A DNA stretch of 64,000 bases. It comes from Branchiostoma floridae (lineage: Eukaryota; Chordata; Leptocardii; Amphioxiformes; Branchiostomatidae). The notes under the pieces were generated by a model. It was not told where the DNA came from. It did no database searches and saw only the letters and a list, made by a program, of their open reading frames with translations. Position 1 is the first letter of the stretch, and every line of letters begins with the position of its first letter. Positions 27,509 to 39,434 of this stretch are shown one piece after another. The DNA lies in the NCBI RefSeq assembly GCF_000003815.2, contig NC_049985.1, positions 13,592,844 through 13,656,843 on the forward strand, given 5' to 3'. The translations under genes and the position numbers were made by a program.

Positions 27509-27778
27509 AATGCCAAGTCGTCGAGCCGTACGGTCCTGGCCACGCTGGTGGTTCAGACCATGACGTTCTGGAAGACGGTCCTGTACCTGCTCATGTACGT
27601 CCCCCCCATGAGCGATGTCGCCATGTTAGGCACCTCCAACTGGCTGGAGCTCCTCTTCCTCTTCATCATTCCCAATGGCTTGTGGGTCCTCATCCCGGGT
27701 GCTACCATGTGGGAGATGTGGGGGAGGGCAGCACGGCAGGGAGGAGCTCAAACCACCCGAGGAAAGAAAGGGAAATAG
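27509..27778 (+). CDS. Last coding exon of an EXPERA/emopamil-binding-like membrane protein
   Basis: Acceptor CTTCTGTTTTCTGCAG ends at 27508. The exon then reads NAKSSSRTVLATLVV..., in frame from its first base (phase 0), for 89 residues to TAG at 27776. Two hydrophobic segments are visible: residues 9-31 (VLATLVVQTMTFWKTVLYLL) and 45-71 (WLELLFLFIIPNGLWVLIPG, then ATMWEMW). The second resembles the last helix of emopamil-binding proteins (pattern xNxLWVxxPG). EXPERA proteins (EBP sterol isomerase, EBPL, TMEM97, TM6SF) are multi-pass ER proteins, and the C-terminus ends KKGK, matching a KKXX ER-retrieval signal. CpG is kept in this exon while its surroundings are depleted, which supports coding. 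Upstream exons were not found and could lie in the preceding AT-rich sequence or outside the window. The family call rests on helix pattern only. Confidence 0.65.
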   Translation, partial: NAKSSSRTVLATLVVQTMTFWKTVLYLLMYVPPMSDVAMLGTSNWLELLFLFIIPNGLWVLIPGATMWEMWGRAARQGGAQTTRGKKGK

Positions 27779-28078
27779 ACCAGTACAAAAATCATATCAG
27801 CTTTTATCGTTCACTGTGATGAGGAAGTTTATCAACTGATTAATAGTTTTATGAACAGATCATTACTAATTTTTGGAGAAATAGGTAAACTGTATAAATC
27901 AGTATAGTCCTGTAATACAGAGTGCATAAAACTTTGTTTTAGATCACTAGTCTAATTATAGTAATTTCCCTTGCATGTAATTACAAATACTTGCCCGATA
28001 TGTGATAGATTTTCAGTGTGACTTTCGGCATACAAAAAGAAATGATGTTTTAAATCTTTCATACCTGTGATAAACATG

Positions 28079-28084
28079 AATAAA
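28079..28084 (+). terminator. Possible poly(A) signal AATAAA of the EXPERA-like gene
   Basis: First AATAAA downstream of the stop at 27778, giving a 3' UTR of about 300 bases. Another AATAAA lies at about 28706. No transcript evidence is available. Confidence 0.35.
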
Positions 28085-31000
28085 GAAATATAGGAATGCG
28101 GATTATCATAATTCTTTGAAAACATTCCATTGCATAATAGATCAGGTCTGACTTCTAGGACAGCAGGAGACTCCATTTTGTTAATGAAATATTTTATGAG
28201 ATTTTATATTACCAGTATATTACAGACAGTTGACATGGTATGATCCTTTGGCTTTATTACTAATGTTTCTCATTTCAACAGATGGCAAGTCTTTCTAGTG
28301 CTGATCTTGATTTACATCATTCTTACAATAGTAATTAAACTATGTATGATACACTTTATCAAGGACTTGAAATTTATCCCGAACAAGTTAATGACAGTTT
28401 TAAGAGGAATATGATGATTTGTAGAGACCCAAACCTCAGTTGTAACTCAGTTGTGTATTAATTATAGACAGGTGCACTGTAGATGTCATTATTAAACCCT
28501 TGTGCAAGGTGAGTATGAATAATTCAATAAATGGCATATTTATACCTCTTCGGAATACAGCTGTGTCTCAAATTGATTCTTGGGAAAGTCAATGTCAGTT
28601 CAGACAGGGTAGAGACTGTGAAAAGGGACATCTGGGGTGGAGTAGAACTAACACTGAAGGCTGTGTCTGAAAATTCCTTTGCTACAGTAGGAACTCTTAA
28701 TTTTGAATAAAATGTCGTGATTCTGGAGTACATTGGAAAAGTTCATTTAAACGTTTGATATCATATTGTATTAATTTCTATGTATGTGAGTGTAGGTATG
28801 TGTGTGTGCATGTGCATGTGAAAGAGTGAACAATAAGATATGTGTAGAAGATTTATGTATTTTTCCTAGCGCTCCAAAGAAATGTGAAATCAAACTTGTG
28901 CTTTTTTCAAAGAAAATGTTACATCCAACTTGTGCTTTTGTGTGTGCCGACTTACCACAATTGCCAGTCATTGCCCTCCTACAAAACTGCGGTCAGAAAT
29001 AAAACTGATGACCAAAGGCAATCTATTCTAAGCGGCTTACCCTTTATTGTGAAGAGTTAGCCCTGACGGGTGTCTGTGAGTTACAACCTCTGAGGCCGCT
29101 GCTGAACTTCTATTTGCCAATCAATAATTCACAAGGATCAGACTGGGACTAATAATTGATGTTATAAGCTATAACAATAAAGATCAAGTGTCGCAAAGGA
29201 TTCGGAATGTTTGGTCATCAAATATTCCATCACAGATTTTATAACTCGGCATTTGATACCCGGGGATATGGGGACATGGACATTTAGGCCCAATAGTCAT
29301 TGCCATGACCCTGCTGGAACAATGGAGGAACTGGAATGAACCATTTCAAAACAGGGAGAATATTGCCATTATTAAATAGTTCTGCATATTTAAGCAATTG
29401 ATGAAGATATTTGGAACTTAAAAACATAGTTTTAACCAATTTTGAAACACACAAGTTTTTAAAAAAAACATATACCAGTAACACTAAATATAACATTTGA
29501 ATATTACTGATGACTTAACGTTAACAATAACATGACATCCTGTCATTTAACAGGCAATTCTTTTAACACATTTTGGTCAGCACATGAGCCAATACATAAG
29601 TAACTGAAGCCATGTTGTATTTCTCTCCATAACTTGTCTGAACATTTTCTGTCTGCAGGAATCCCTGTTACCGGTCAGGTCCCACCCACCCATTCACTCC
29701 CAAGTTCAGGGTGGCCTGAACGTTCCGTCACACCGTCGGTCATGAAAAATAGATGGGCCTGGGCATGAATTTTTCAGCCCACACCATGCATGGTGGGATA
29801 GCTGACCTGAATGTCAGGGTGCCCAAAATGATGATGGAGAGTGATTTATGCCCGACCATCTGTCTATCGGGGCCCTTGACCAGTCAAATGGATTGCGGAA
29901 AGACGCAGAAGCCCCTGACGTGGCCTTGGCCAATCAGAATGTTCCATATTGCATGCCTTCGCAGAAGGCAACTGTAGCTGTATTAAGTATGTCAAAATGG
30001 CTGGAAACAGTTGCTGGGTTACACTGGTGTAAAAATACTAAATCTGCTTGGATGTGTCTGCATCAATCAGTATAAGGACTCTATTGAGCATCTAGACCTA
30101 AATCTTCTGTCCTCTAGGTCTATTCAAAGAGGTTCTATCACATTGATACAAAATGTTTTGCCAGCGATTGAAATGTATTTAGTTTCTAGAAATGAGGGCC
30201 TATTTCCAGGAAACACTTCAAGAATTGCTGAGTGTTGATAATAGATCCTAGCTGGTTTACTGCTCTTTATTTACCTGTTGCTCACTATGCGCATTTGTTA
30301 CACTTGTGGTCATAAACGCTGTGAATGTTCTGCTAGCTTCTGCTCAAAGTATTACAGTAACTGCAATATGAGTATCTCCTGCAACAGACTGTCTGATTTA
30401 TTACAGCAATAACATGTGGATGATACAATCATACATTAGCCGGTTTGCGTCTCTTTCAGTTCCTGTAGCAGAAATATTAATATTGTCATCTCAGTTGGCA
30501 GTTGTTACATAAGAGCTTCAAGTGGAGAACAAGCAACAGGTTCTGCAATTCCTAGTCAGAGGGGAGTTATCTGTATGTATCCCAAAAGGGGGTAGAGTCA
30601 AAACAATGGCACCTGTTGTTTACGTAAGAACAGATCGGTGGGACAATTTGCCTGATTGCGTCCTGCTGTTGTCAGCTTGCTTAGGTTGTTCTTTTTTTAA
30701 GAGAATTCCTGTTCTCCCTACCGCTCTATTATTCTGTTACAGAATGAAATAAAAATTATATTTCATGACAGCATGATAAATTGGTGACATTGAAGATGAC
30801 CATTTGTCATCATTTTTAGTTCCTATCATGTAGGCATGATTATGAGTTTTGTTGGTGGGAGTAATTATATTCACATCAATATCCCAGTGAAAATGCAGTG
30901 ACACGAGGGAGCACTATGACGTGACTCCCCGCTTCCAAATTATTTCCTAACGTAGCTAATCAAGCAGGCATTATTTTCCTCAATCATGCTTTAGATTAAT

Positions 31001-31400
31001 TGGATTTTGATGGCAGAAATCCCCAATTTTGCCAAGTTGATTCCGTTTTGATTTTCCGACCACGCCATGTGCATCCAGGCTGCTAATGAAAATATCATTG
31101 TGTAATGATTAGTTTCAGAAGCAATTTATTATTAGGCAATCCATGCGGCTTTGTTTGACTGGTAATCACTGAGTGGTAGTTATATTTTAAGCTACATTCT
31201 CTTCTAAGGGTTTGTGCTGCATTTTCCCATCTGCCTGTCTTGTTGCAGACACGTGTTTGCTGTCCTAAGGGCAGTATGTCGCATATTTCTGTAGCTAATC
31301 AATGTAGTCAACAGAAGCTTCGCCTCCCAGTGGTCTTATTTTCCAGACTAAGCCAAACCACAGGGGCTTATTGGAGTCCTTTTAGTTTTACAACTGTTTG
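28085..31400. other. Non-coding sequence right of the EXPERA-like gene
   Basis: No supported exon. Contains a 14-base palindrome CACCATGCATGGTG (29782-29795) in a mildly CpG-retaining block (29.65-29.96 kb) and a TAAT/ATTA-rich stretch at 30.90-31.15 kb. Confidence 0.5.
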
Positions 31401-31629
31401 CCAAAATGTACAGAATGAGTAACATTAAATGGTTTTCTCATTGCTTGCTGTCTGGGTATGAATTCGCGATCTGGGCAGAATATTGTCACTTGAGTTTATG
31501 TTCAACTTGTTTTGTTCAGGCAAATCTTATGTATGTTATATTTTCTAGGTGCCTGTCAAAATTATAGCCTCCTTCGCGATCGCAGACTTCTCGGATCGGC
31601 AGCGTTTATTATTGGGAGAGCGATGATTC

Positions 31630-31720
31630 GCGATTTTCAGCACGGGTAAGGCTGACTGAGGGTTTCCCAAGCGCGGCAAAACTCCCTTTTTTGAGAATCT
31701 TAGCTCGTGTTGAAAATCGC
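31630..31720. repeat. Inverted repeat, 21-22 bp arms
   Basis: GCGATTTTCAGCACGGGTAAG (31630-31650) pairs with CTTAGCTCGTGTTGAAAATC then GC (31699-31720) with three or four differences. It lies at the boundary where CpG frequency rises. Confidence 0.6.
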
Positions 31721-32249
31721 TCCCCCCCAAAAGTCAACGCCACCGCTCCAAAAGTTTGCCTGAATGATAAATTGCTTCTACCTTTGAGACCTCATAAATG
31801 TTGAGATTACCGTTGTTGTTCCGTCATAGTGAAATTCCTGTGTCAATCTTACCCCTGAGACAGGCTTAACCTACAAAAGACCTTCTTTTACCTCCAACTT
31901 GTTGGTTTGCGGCATGCTTGGATCGTCGCTTGAGATTCAATAGAAGATCAATTTTATTTCTCCAAACTTGGAGCGTGATTTTTGAAAATCCTTGACCCAG
32001 ATCGAAGTGTGATTGCTTGGGTCCTGACATGAAATAGCGTTTTCTAAGTGTGTTAAATGTTGCAGCAAGCGAATCAGAAACCAATTTGGTTTCTTACAAG
32101 GATATAGATGGCACACAGAAGTGCTGTATTAATCAGAAAATGAAGTTCAATGCCAAGTTAACTAGATGTCGGGAGTGTTACTTAGCATGGTGAATAGGGA
32201 AGTAACGAGGGTCAAATTGGACGATGGAGGTAGGATTGACGAATTCAGC

Positions 32250-32337
32250 TGACGTCACGTGAAGATCTGCGCAACAGCCACAAATCGATTCTCCTCACAT
32301 CTTGTTCAAAATGGCGGAAAATAGGATTGTGACGTCA
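32250..32337. promoter_or_regulatory. Promoter-like cluster: two CREs, an E-box and a YY1-type core
   Basis: TGACGTCA at 32250-32257 overlaps CACGTG at 32256-32261. AAAATGGCGG (YY1-type) lies at 32308-32317 and a second TGACGTCA at 32330-32337. CREs, E-boxes and YY1 cores are typical of proximal promoters. The cluster sits close to the CpG transition at about 31.4 kb, so it may serve a transcript running left (minus strand) or right. No exon could be attached to it with confidence. Confidence 0.4.
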
Positions 32338-33960
32338 CTCAGCCCGCACACTCCATCTTGACCAACCATCACCTCGTAAAGTATGTGTCAGTAATCTTTC
32401 AGTTTTCTTACGTATCCTTTTCAATTTTTCTTACGTTTGCTAATTAGGACTTAACGTGAAAAAGTCTCAGGCAATTTGATGAACGATATCTTAAAAAGCA
32501 AATTTTAGGGTCGGCTGAAAAGGACGATACTAAATTTTGCTTCTAGTACTCAAAAGAAAGGCAAAGGAAATCGAATAATGTTAAAAACTAGTTGGAAATA
32601 GATGTCTTTCTAACTTATTTTATGGTCTCTGCCGTTTTCTTGTGGTCTGAACGGCAAGACTTGCAACACTGGAGATCAAGCTGTTCCCAGAGCCTGTTTG
32701 CCAACCAAGTCATGAATCGCCGTGATTGTTGCTGATTGTGATAACAAATTTGTTAGGAGCTGCCGCTAACGTTGACTCTTATCTGTTGGACCGGAGTCTA
32801 CCGTTAATCATGACCAAAGAAGACATAATTGCTCACACTGAGTCAGGATTAGCATCACACTTTCTTATAACGCCAGAAACAGCTGAAGGTTGTCCTGCAT
32901 ACCGATTTATTTCGGTACTTCTTCTGTCGAGTGAATATTCTGCGCAGTCTATTGTGTTAATGATAAAATGAAGCATCCACAATCCTCTTTATAGGTTACA
33001 TACCCGCTGGCCTCTGCCCCCCATTTCTAGATTGGTTTCTCCCTGAATTGCTGCAAATATTGAAATGAACAAAAGAATTCTGAATGGTGTCTATAGTGAT
33101 GAAAAGAGCGCCCTTGCCTTTAGGTTAAGTCAATTGTTATTCTGAAAACGGGAATGTTGAGAAGATAAGCATTGACCGTGTTATACAAGTAACTAGATTT
33201 GTACAAAGAAACTGTCATTTTCTTGGATGTCTTTGCGGATAACAAAGTCCATGTGCAATGCCGTTTTTATTGATTTCTTGGCAGCCGCGTCTGCTTCGCA
33301 ATCAAAGTCTTGCCCAGCTTCCACTTCAGCAACCAGAGCTCATCTTGTATCTATTTCACGTTTCTTTTGCGACTGAAGTTTTGTTTTCATGTAGCTTTCC
33401 ACAGGTAGGGTACGTGGAGGCTTGAGGCGTGTTTCCAACCACCGCCTACGCACCGATCCGGCCCTCAGGCTGGGTGGACAACTCTCCTGCACAGCATCTG
33501 TTGATCCGCGGTTGTGACTTGTCGTGTGTCTCCACCCACAAGCATATTATAAACGTCTATCCATCAACAAGCCTAACAAGTGTTCATAAGATAGACTATC
33601 CATGCCAATATCAACTTGAGCGGCGGAGCCTCACAGGAGCACAGAATCCCGATTTTCAACATGGACCACTCCAGATTATGCTAATACCAATGCTGGGAAA
33701 GAGCGTTTTAGCGCGAAGGAAGCTAGTGACGTGTACCGGCCCGACGTTTCAGTCAGTTCCAAGAAAGTACGTAGTCATCAGTTTTCGGTGCTGCCCGTGG
33801 GCTTGGCCGTTTATTGCTTGTCTAACCCGACGTTAGTCTGGGATTCCATTGTCAGGCCCTACAGTTAGGGACTGTTCGTCGGTACTTGATGATGTTTTTG
33901 TGACATGTCTATGAAGCATTCATATACTTCATATCGGTGTATGAAAAGGGACGCAAATTG

Positions 33961-34075
33961 TACTCTCAAATCACCCGCGAGACATCAACAAAACGGTACA
34001 AAATAGAAAGCCTGATAAAATCGCCTAAGAAACGTTTTAGAAAAATAGCCGGAGCCTAACCTCTGCTTGAGAGTA
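33961..34075. mobile_element. Shorter relative of the 42.25-kb hairpin MITE
   Basis: Its right two-thirds (AAATAGAAAGCCTGATAAAA ... CCGGAGCCTAACCTCTGCTT GAGAGTA) matches the right arm of the 42255-42534 element. The left end keeps only TACTCTCAA. Flanks CGCAAATTG (33952-33960) and GGTAAATTG (34076-34084) match at 7 of 9 bases, fitting an aged 9-bp duplication. It looks like an internally deleted copy. Confidence 0.75.
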
Positions 34076-34831
34076 GGTAAATTGCGGGTACCTGACTTTT
34101 TGTCATACACAATATTTGAGTGACGATTTGGCAAGCCTCTATACAGTTTGTGGTTTTGCCATAAAGTATTGAGGATAGAGAGGTCGTATCTCCATCAACT
34201 TTTGGCATTTTGCTCGCCTAGAACTTATCTCCGAGTCTTCATGGCCACGAAAATGATGTCACGCACAAATTTAAGCCCTTTAGGGTGGCCATTGGACACG
34301 CTCTGTACGATGCAGATAAACCTGTACCCACGCCTATCGCCATGGTCCAGGCATATCAATGAACAGTTCGCTCGTCCGTTGGAAACATTTTTTCCTCGTT
34401 ATGCAATCCTTTCATCGTGTCTTAGTTTCCGGAATCCCCGCCGGACCATTCCACAAGGGCTATAATTTCATACATTTGATTGGAAACAGTCCAGAATGGC
34501 CATTGATGAGATTTGCTGACCTATAGCCCGACACTATCAGAATCGCATGCATCACAAACCGGTTTATTGGTCCACGGTAGCTTATCGATGCCATGGTCTG
34601 GGTCTGCCTGATGGAGACTGTGGGTTTGGAGTGGAGACAAATGCAGCTGTAGCGTGGGAATGGGTGCGCATCGAGAAGGTTCTGGAATTAAACTTCTTTT
34701 TTGGCCATTAGGGTTGAATTCATTGTGTGTGCCAAGCGCGATGCTGGCTGATATGAGCATTGGTTTATATCTATCGGCATGAGCCTCATCGTCAGCTTTG
34801 TTTCTATTCTTTTGCTAAGTACGTCTTAATA

Positions 34832-35070
34832 AGGTGGTATCTCACTGCACTTGGGGCACCGGTGCGGCACTGCGGGGTTCGTTCACTGCGGCACCGTTGT
34901 ACTATTTTCGTCGATATTTTAGATATTGCATAATACGTTAAAGTATGACTTAGAAGACAACAAAATACACAAAACGTAAGAAAATTCGTTCTCTATCTCT
35001 GAAATTCCTTGAGTATCTTCCGAACCCTGTAGTGCCGCACCGGTACCCCGAGTGCAGTGAGATATCACCT
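34832..35070. mobile_element. 239-bp MITE with ~40-bp terminal inverted repeats
   Basis: Left end AGGTGGTATCTCACTGCACT... and the right end read in reverse (AGGTGATATCTCACTGCACT...) match over about 40 bases including CACCGGTGCGGCAC / TACCGGTGCGGCAC. ATA flanks both sides (34829-34831, 35071-35073), suggesting a 2-3 bp target duplication as in Harbinger-type elements. No coding capacity. Confidence 0.8.
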
Positions 35071-35917
35071 ATAAACTCTACCCGTGCGGCACATAGTCCA
35101 TTGCCCCTACTGCAGTGCTGGGTGTCCATTAAGGATTTTCCCTGTAGAACATCACAGGAAATGCAGTTTGAACCGTCCACCAAGTCAACATCACGTCCAC
35201 CTTCATCGTGCCGTTTCGGCCGGGGAGGAGGGCCCAGGCGTCCGGCTCCAAATTGGATTGAGTGGATTTAATCAATCCTGGCCGTTCAAGCAAGAAATTG
35301 GGATAAGATACTCGCGTTGCTACCCGTGAATACAGATAGGTAAAAGCCTGTGGAGCCTGGCCGGTGTCCGGGTGTGCAGGGACGGACTGAGGTGTGTGGG
35401 CTTCACGGCTGTCATATGGTATTTAGCACTGCGATGACAGGCAAGTAAAACTGGCACGCAGTGTCAAACCGCCGCCCTACTCACACGCCCTGACAAGCTA
35501 GAAGGCGTGCCACGGTACCTTTCTGTCAAAATACTAAATACGTTCGAATAGGAGAATGGTAAAGAGAGAATTAACAACACTCGTGTATTGAATTACGTAT
35601 ATCCCAATCAAAGGAATTTAAGGTTTGGAAATCACCTTAAGATATAACCCAGGATAGCATGGAACATAATTTAAGGGTTCCATCACCCAGCTGTGCGTGG
35701 TGACCATACTCACCCCTGTGGTTAACAAGCTTACCTTCCGGCCGAAAAGGTTACATATGGGCTTTGGGCTAAGCCTACATAATTCGCACGTTAATGTCAG
35801 CGATCGCCGGTCTGTTGTGAAGGTCTAATACGTGATCAGCTTCCTGTTTAAGGTAATCTTTCAACTTCTGAGTAGCCTCCAGACAGCAGGAGTCGGGCGA
35901 GCGGCTATATAAAACGT

Positions 35918-36693
35918 CCCGGCCGGAATGTTTGTGGGAACGAAAAATATTAGACATGTATACGTAAAAATACACACAAATAATCCCCACGACTATTCTC
36001 TTTAATTTGTCTTGTGTAGTTCGGTGTCCTTCATATCACCGTTTTCGTTCCTGAAAGCTGCCGTCTTTCATATTATTATACTTTTCGTTCCCGAAAGCTG
36101 CCCGCCCGGGTCCCGGTTTGGAAAAGTGACGTAGGCCGTATTAGGTGCTGTTTTATCTGGACGGCTGTCACAGAAGCCCGATAATGCAGTCAGAAAACAG
36201 CGCATTTTAAGCTCGAGAGCTTTCTACCACTTTCAAAACACTAGTAGTCATGACCGTGGCATATCCTGCACACGAGATATCGAAACCGACACAGTACCAC
36301 AGAAAGCTGCCAGGAGTTTATTAGTAGACGATCAAGACTTTCATTTTCCCGACCCTCGCCCAACTACAAAATATATCAAGGATTCGTCCACAGCTTCTCG
36401 AGTTGTACTGGCGAATAACACATACAGACAAACAATAAAACGGTATTGAACACATAACTTCTTAATGAAGGTAACTAAATCCATCCGCGAAGTCTGCATT
36501 GGAGGCTATCTTCTGTTGCCATTGGTTTGCCCGGGTATCGTAGGGGCCAGGCAGCTTTCGGGAACGAAAAGTATGATATAAAAGACACCAAACTACACAA
36601 GACGTAAAGAGTATAGTTCAGGCCATTATTTGTGTATTTTTTTCGTGTACATTTCTATTTTTTCGTTTCCACAAAGAGCCCGGTCGGGCCCCG
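35918..36693. mobile_element. Inverted-repeat element with ~145-bp arms
   Basis: 35918-36062 and 36550-36693 are reverse complements at roughly 75-80 percent by eye. Shared motifs include TACACAAATAAT, CTTGTGTAGTTyGGTGTC and CGTTCcyGAAAGCTGCC. A direct partial copy of the inner part sits at about 36075-36132, and CCCGGTTTGGAAAWGTGACGT occurs at both about 36112 and 36691. It probably represents a non-autonomous DNA transposon or two opposed insertions. No transposase frame is seen in the ~490 bases between the arms. Confidence 0.65.
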
Positions 36694-38340
36694 GTTTGGA
36701 AATGTGACGTGGTAGTGTTGAATCTGGGAGTTGCAGTCGTATTGGAGCAACCTGTGTCGCCATCATAACTGCTCAGAAAGGATACCGTAGTAAGTTTTGT
36801 TTTGCTTGGTATCTTCAGCTCTATCTAATGAATGTATAAAACTTCTTAATCAATACTCTCCAGTCTGAGAACTTGATTGCCTTATTAGAAGGCCAAATCA
36901 CGCATTTCATGTCCTCCAAGTTGAAAACATCGTTTAGTGCTTTGAAGTGGAACATAGCTGGCAATGCCCGACGACCCCCCATGCATTGCACCTATCTGGC
37001 ATCGCAAACAACTTGAATTAGTCACACCACCTGTAGGGTTTGCTTGCTGCAGTCGCTGTTTCATCTCAGCAATGGTTATAGTCAGTCATTCCGGGAGCAT
37101 TGCTGTTGAAAGTAGTAACAAATGACCATCACAGCCAGTAGGCACCGTTGGATGTATCCATTACCTTGGAGCAATTGCAGTTCATCGACACTGCTGTCTT
37201 CAGTTTCATATTTCTGTAGAAAATCCTGACAGCACAAGATGAGGTATCGGGTGTTATTTATGAACATAGGAGATGGATCATGCACTAAACAGTAGTCGGG
37301 TTGGTTACCATATGGTGAAACGTTATCGCTCCATAAAACTACATCGCCATGTCAGCCTTAAACCTGCGTATTGGTGCAGACAGCAACATTATCTACAATT
37401 TTCTACGGATCAGTGCCGTTGAATGTCACTTCTTTGTTTCGCACTGCAATGCTTCAAAGTGTCCTTTTAGGTACCTGCCTTCAGAGGCTGACTCTATAGG
37501 TCTTGTCTTTCTCAAGTTGTGATTCCATATTTCGTCAGCTCTACCTTTCCTCGGATACCTCATCATTTTGATATTATGCCAGGAATCCCCCTGCACTTCA
37601 TTAACTTCTATCTATAAACTTTAACTCAAAACCAATAAAAAGTTGAGTGAATGCTGGGTGATGCACCGGTGAGCAGCAGACAATGGCGCCACTCCGCGCT
37701 GCGGCCGTCTGCATCGTACATTAATTGCGTTCTGTTGTTCCGCTAGCCTGGCTTACAGGCTTCGGGAGTGGCGTGGGAGGGTGTGCTGAGAGCCAGGTGA
37801 GGAAGCCTTTAGGAGCAGGCTTTGATAAGGCTATACGCCAGGCACAGCCAGGTAGTTTCCCCATGAAGACTGTGGGTGTGTTTTATCCTACTTGAGCTGA
37901 CGTGGGGAGCGGTACGTATGGGTTTGCTGGCAGGCTTCGGGATGGTTTTCTGATAGCAAGGTAGTTTTCCAAAGCAGGCTTTAGAAGCGGTGCAGGGAGG
38001 TTTTCCTGATATCCCACTAGTCTTCAAGAACCCAAGCAGGCTTTTGATGGCGGGTGGAAGGTTTTTCTCTCCTCCCCGAGCAGAATTCGGAGTACTCAAG
38101 TGAGTTTGCTGCGGTATTTTGAAGCCTCAGGAGAAGCTTCAAATTTTGTGTTGCGGTCAGAATCAAACGTGAAGTGATATTGAAATTTTTATCTCTGTGA
38201 ACTTGAGTTAACGGATTTCTCTGTAGAACTGCACCTTCAAAACTAGCCTCCTCACACGGACTCTCTTGCGCACTCTGGCCTACAACCGCTCGTAAAACTG
38301 CAGTAGAAAGCAGAATTAGAATAGTGATGTGACGTCCAAG

Positions 38341-38348
38341 TGACGTCA
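38341..38348. promoter_or_regulatory. CRE palindrome TGACGTCA with adjacent TGACGTCC
   Basis: Perfect CRE. A near-match TGACGTCC lies 11 bases upstream (38330-38337). Confidence 0.4.
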
Positions 38349-39313
38349 ATTCTTTAGATGTAATGATTACATGATTCTGTATCTGTATAAATCAGTCCGT
38401 GTATTACAGTAACCACCTCTCGGCGTAATGTACCAACTTAGGTTATTTATCAAACACCCACAAATGGACCTGAGTTATGGAAGCTACAAACCCGGAATGA
38501 TAGGTTGTCATAGCCTAAACGGAGTGAAAGCCTTGAAGGATGGTGATGTTTTTACGGGGTATAATGATTGATAATTGATATCATCCATAACCCTTTAGTT
38601 TCAAACCATCGTACATCACTGACTTTGTCCGTGCTATGATACGTTTGCGATGGAATACGTGCTAATAAATTTGAAAACGATAGTAACTATATATCCTTTC
38701 GTCAGATTCAAATATGATTCTATCCAAGTTCACAGTTCTATATCTTAGTGACAAAAGGTAATTATTCCAGATGACCAATGTGTCATTTGGTCCTAAATCC
38801 TTTCGGTAATCTTGTTCTTTCCGCGCCGTTGCTTACGAGGCCTATGTCTGCTTTACTGAACCCGCGTGGCATTGGAGATAGTACACGTCTGTCTCTTAGC
38901 GCATTAAAGTGCCATCCTCGTGATGTATAGCACTGCTTCTTGCTTCAGATACCACCGCAGTGACAAATGGCGTCGTGTCGGTTGTGCGCACCAGGACCCA
39001 TTCACTCGCAATAGATAACTGTAGCGGGCTCCTCTTAACGGGGCTGTTGCTTTCTGTACCAAGTACCTTGAGATTGAAGTCTGGAAGAAGGATGCCTTCC
39101 CCGGAGGGACACAAAGAAAGACGGAGATGAATATTCTGCATGTGGAATGGCCATGAACGTTAACGTGGCTCCAAGCGGAGTCTTGAATCCGCATGTTCCA
39201 TCAGTGGCCATGGTGTACTCCTAGTCGTTTTCTAGCTGTCTGATTGTGTTTGCTAGATTTCCTCTTCATCAGGAGTACGTCGATGAAGGTTAGACATTCA
39301 GGTCATAAGATAC

Positions 39314-39434
39314 GCCAAAAAGAAGTTACTCAAGCAGCTGGATCATGATGATTTTGGAAACGGCTAGACGATATGTTTCGTCAGTGTTCCTGACGTTGCT
39401 TGAGTCCAGTTGCTGGAGTAACTGCTTTTTTGCG
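39314..39434. repeat. Inverted repeat (hairpin) of ~120 bp
   Basis: AAAAAGAAGTTACTCAAGCA followed by GCTGGATCA (39314-39344) is mirrored by TGAGTCCAGTTGCTGGAGTA followed by ACTGCTTTTTTGC (39400-39434). A 13-bp direct repeat TTCATCAGGAGTA lies at 39265-39277 and 39435-39447. The wording resembles inverted segments that accompany Penelope-like retroelements in metazoans, but no reverse transcriptase is present. Confidence 0.55.

Noticed and set aside
33429-33836. 135-codon open frame, + strand
   Set aside because: No family resemblance, low-quality composition, starts at a non-ATG codon. Plausible by chance in CpG-normal DNA.
38017-38349. Minus-strand 110-codon frame with a signal-peptide-like start (RHITILILLSTAVLRAVVG)
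   Set aside because: The frame has no ATG: it opens after a TGA and the first residue is a TTG codon. No domain is seen after the hydrophobic stretch and no acceptor is evident before it.
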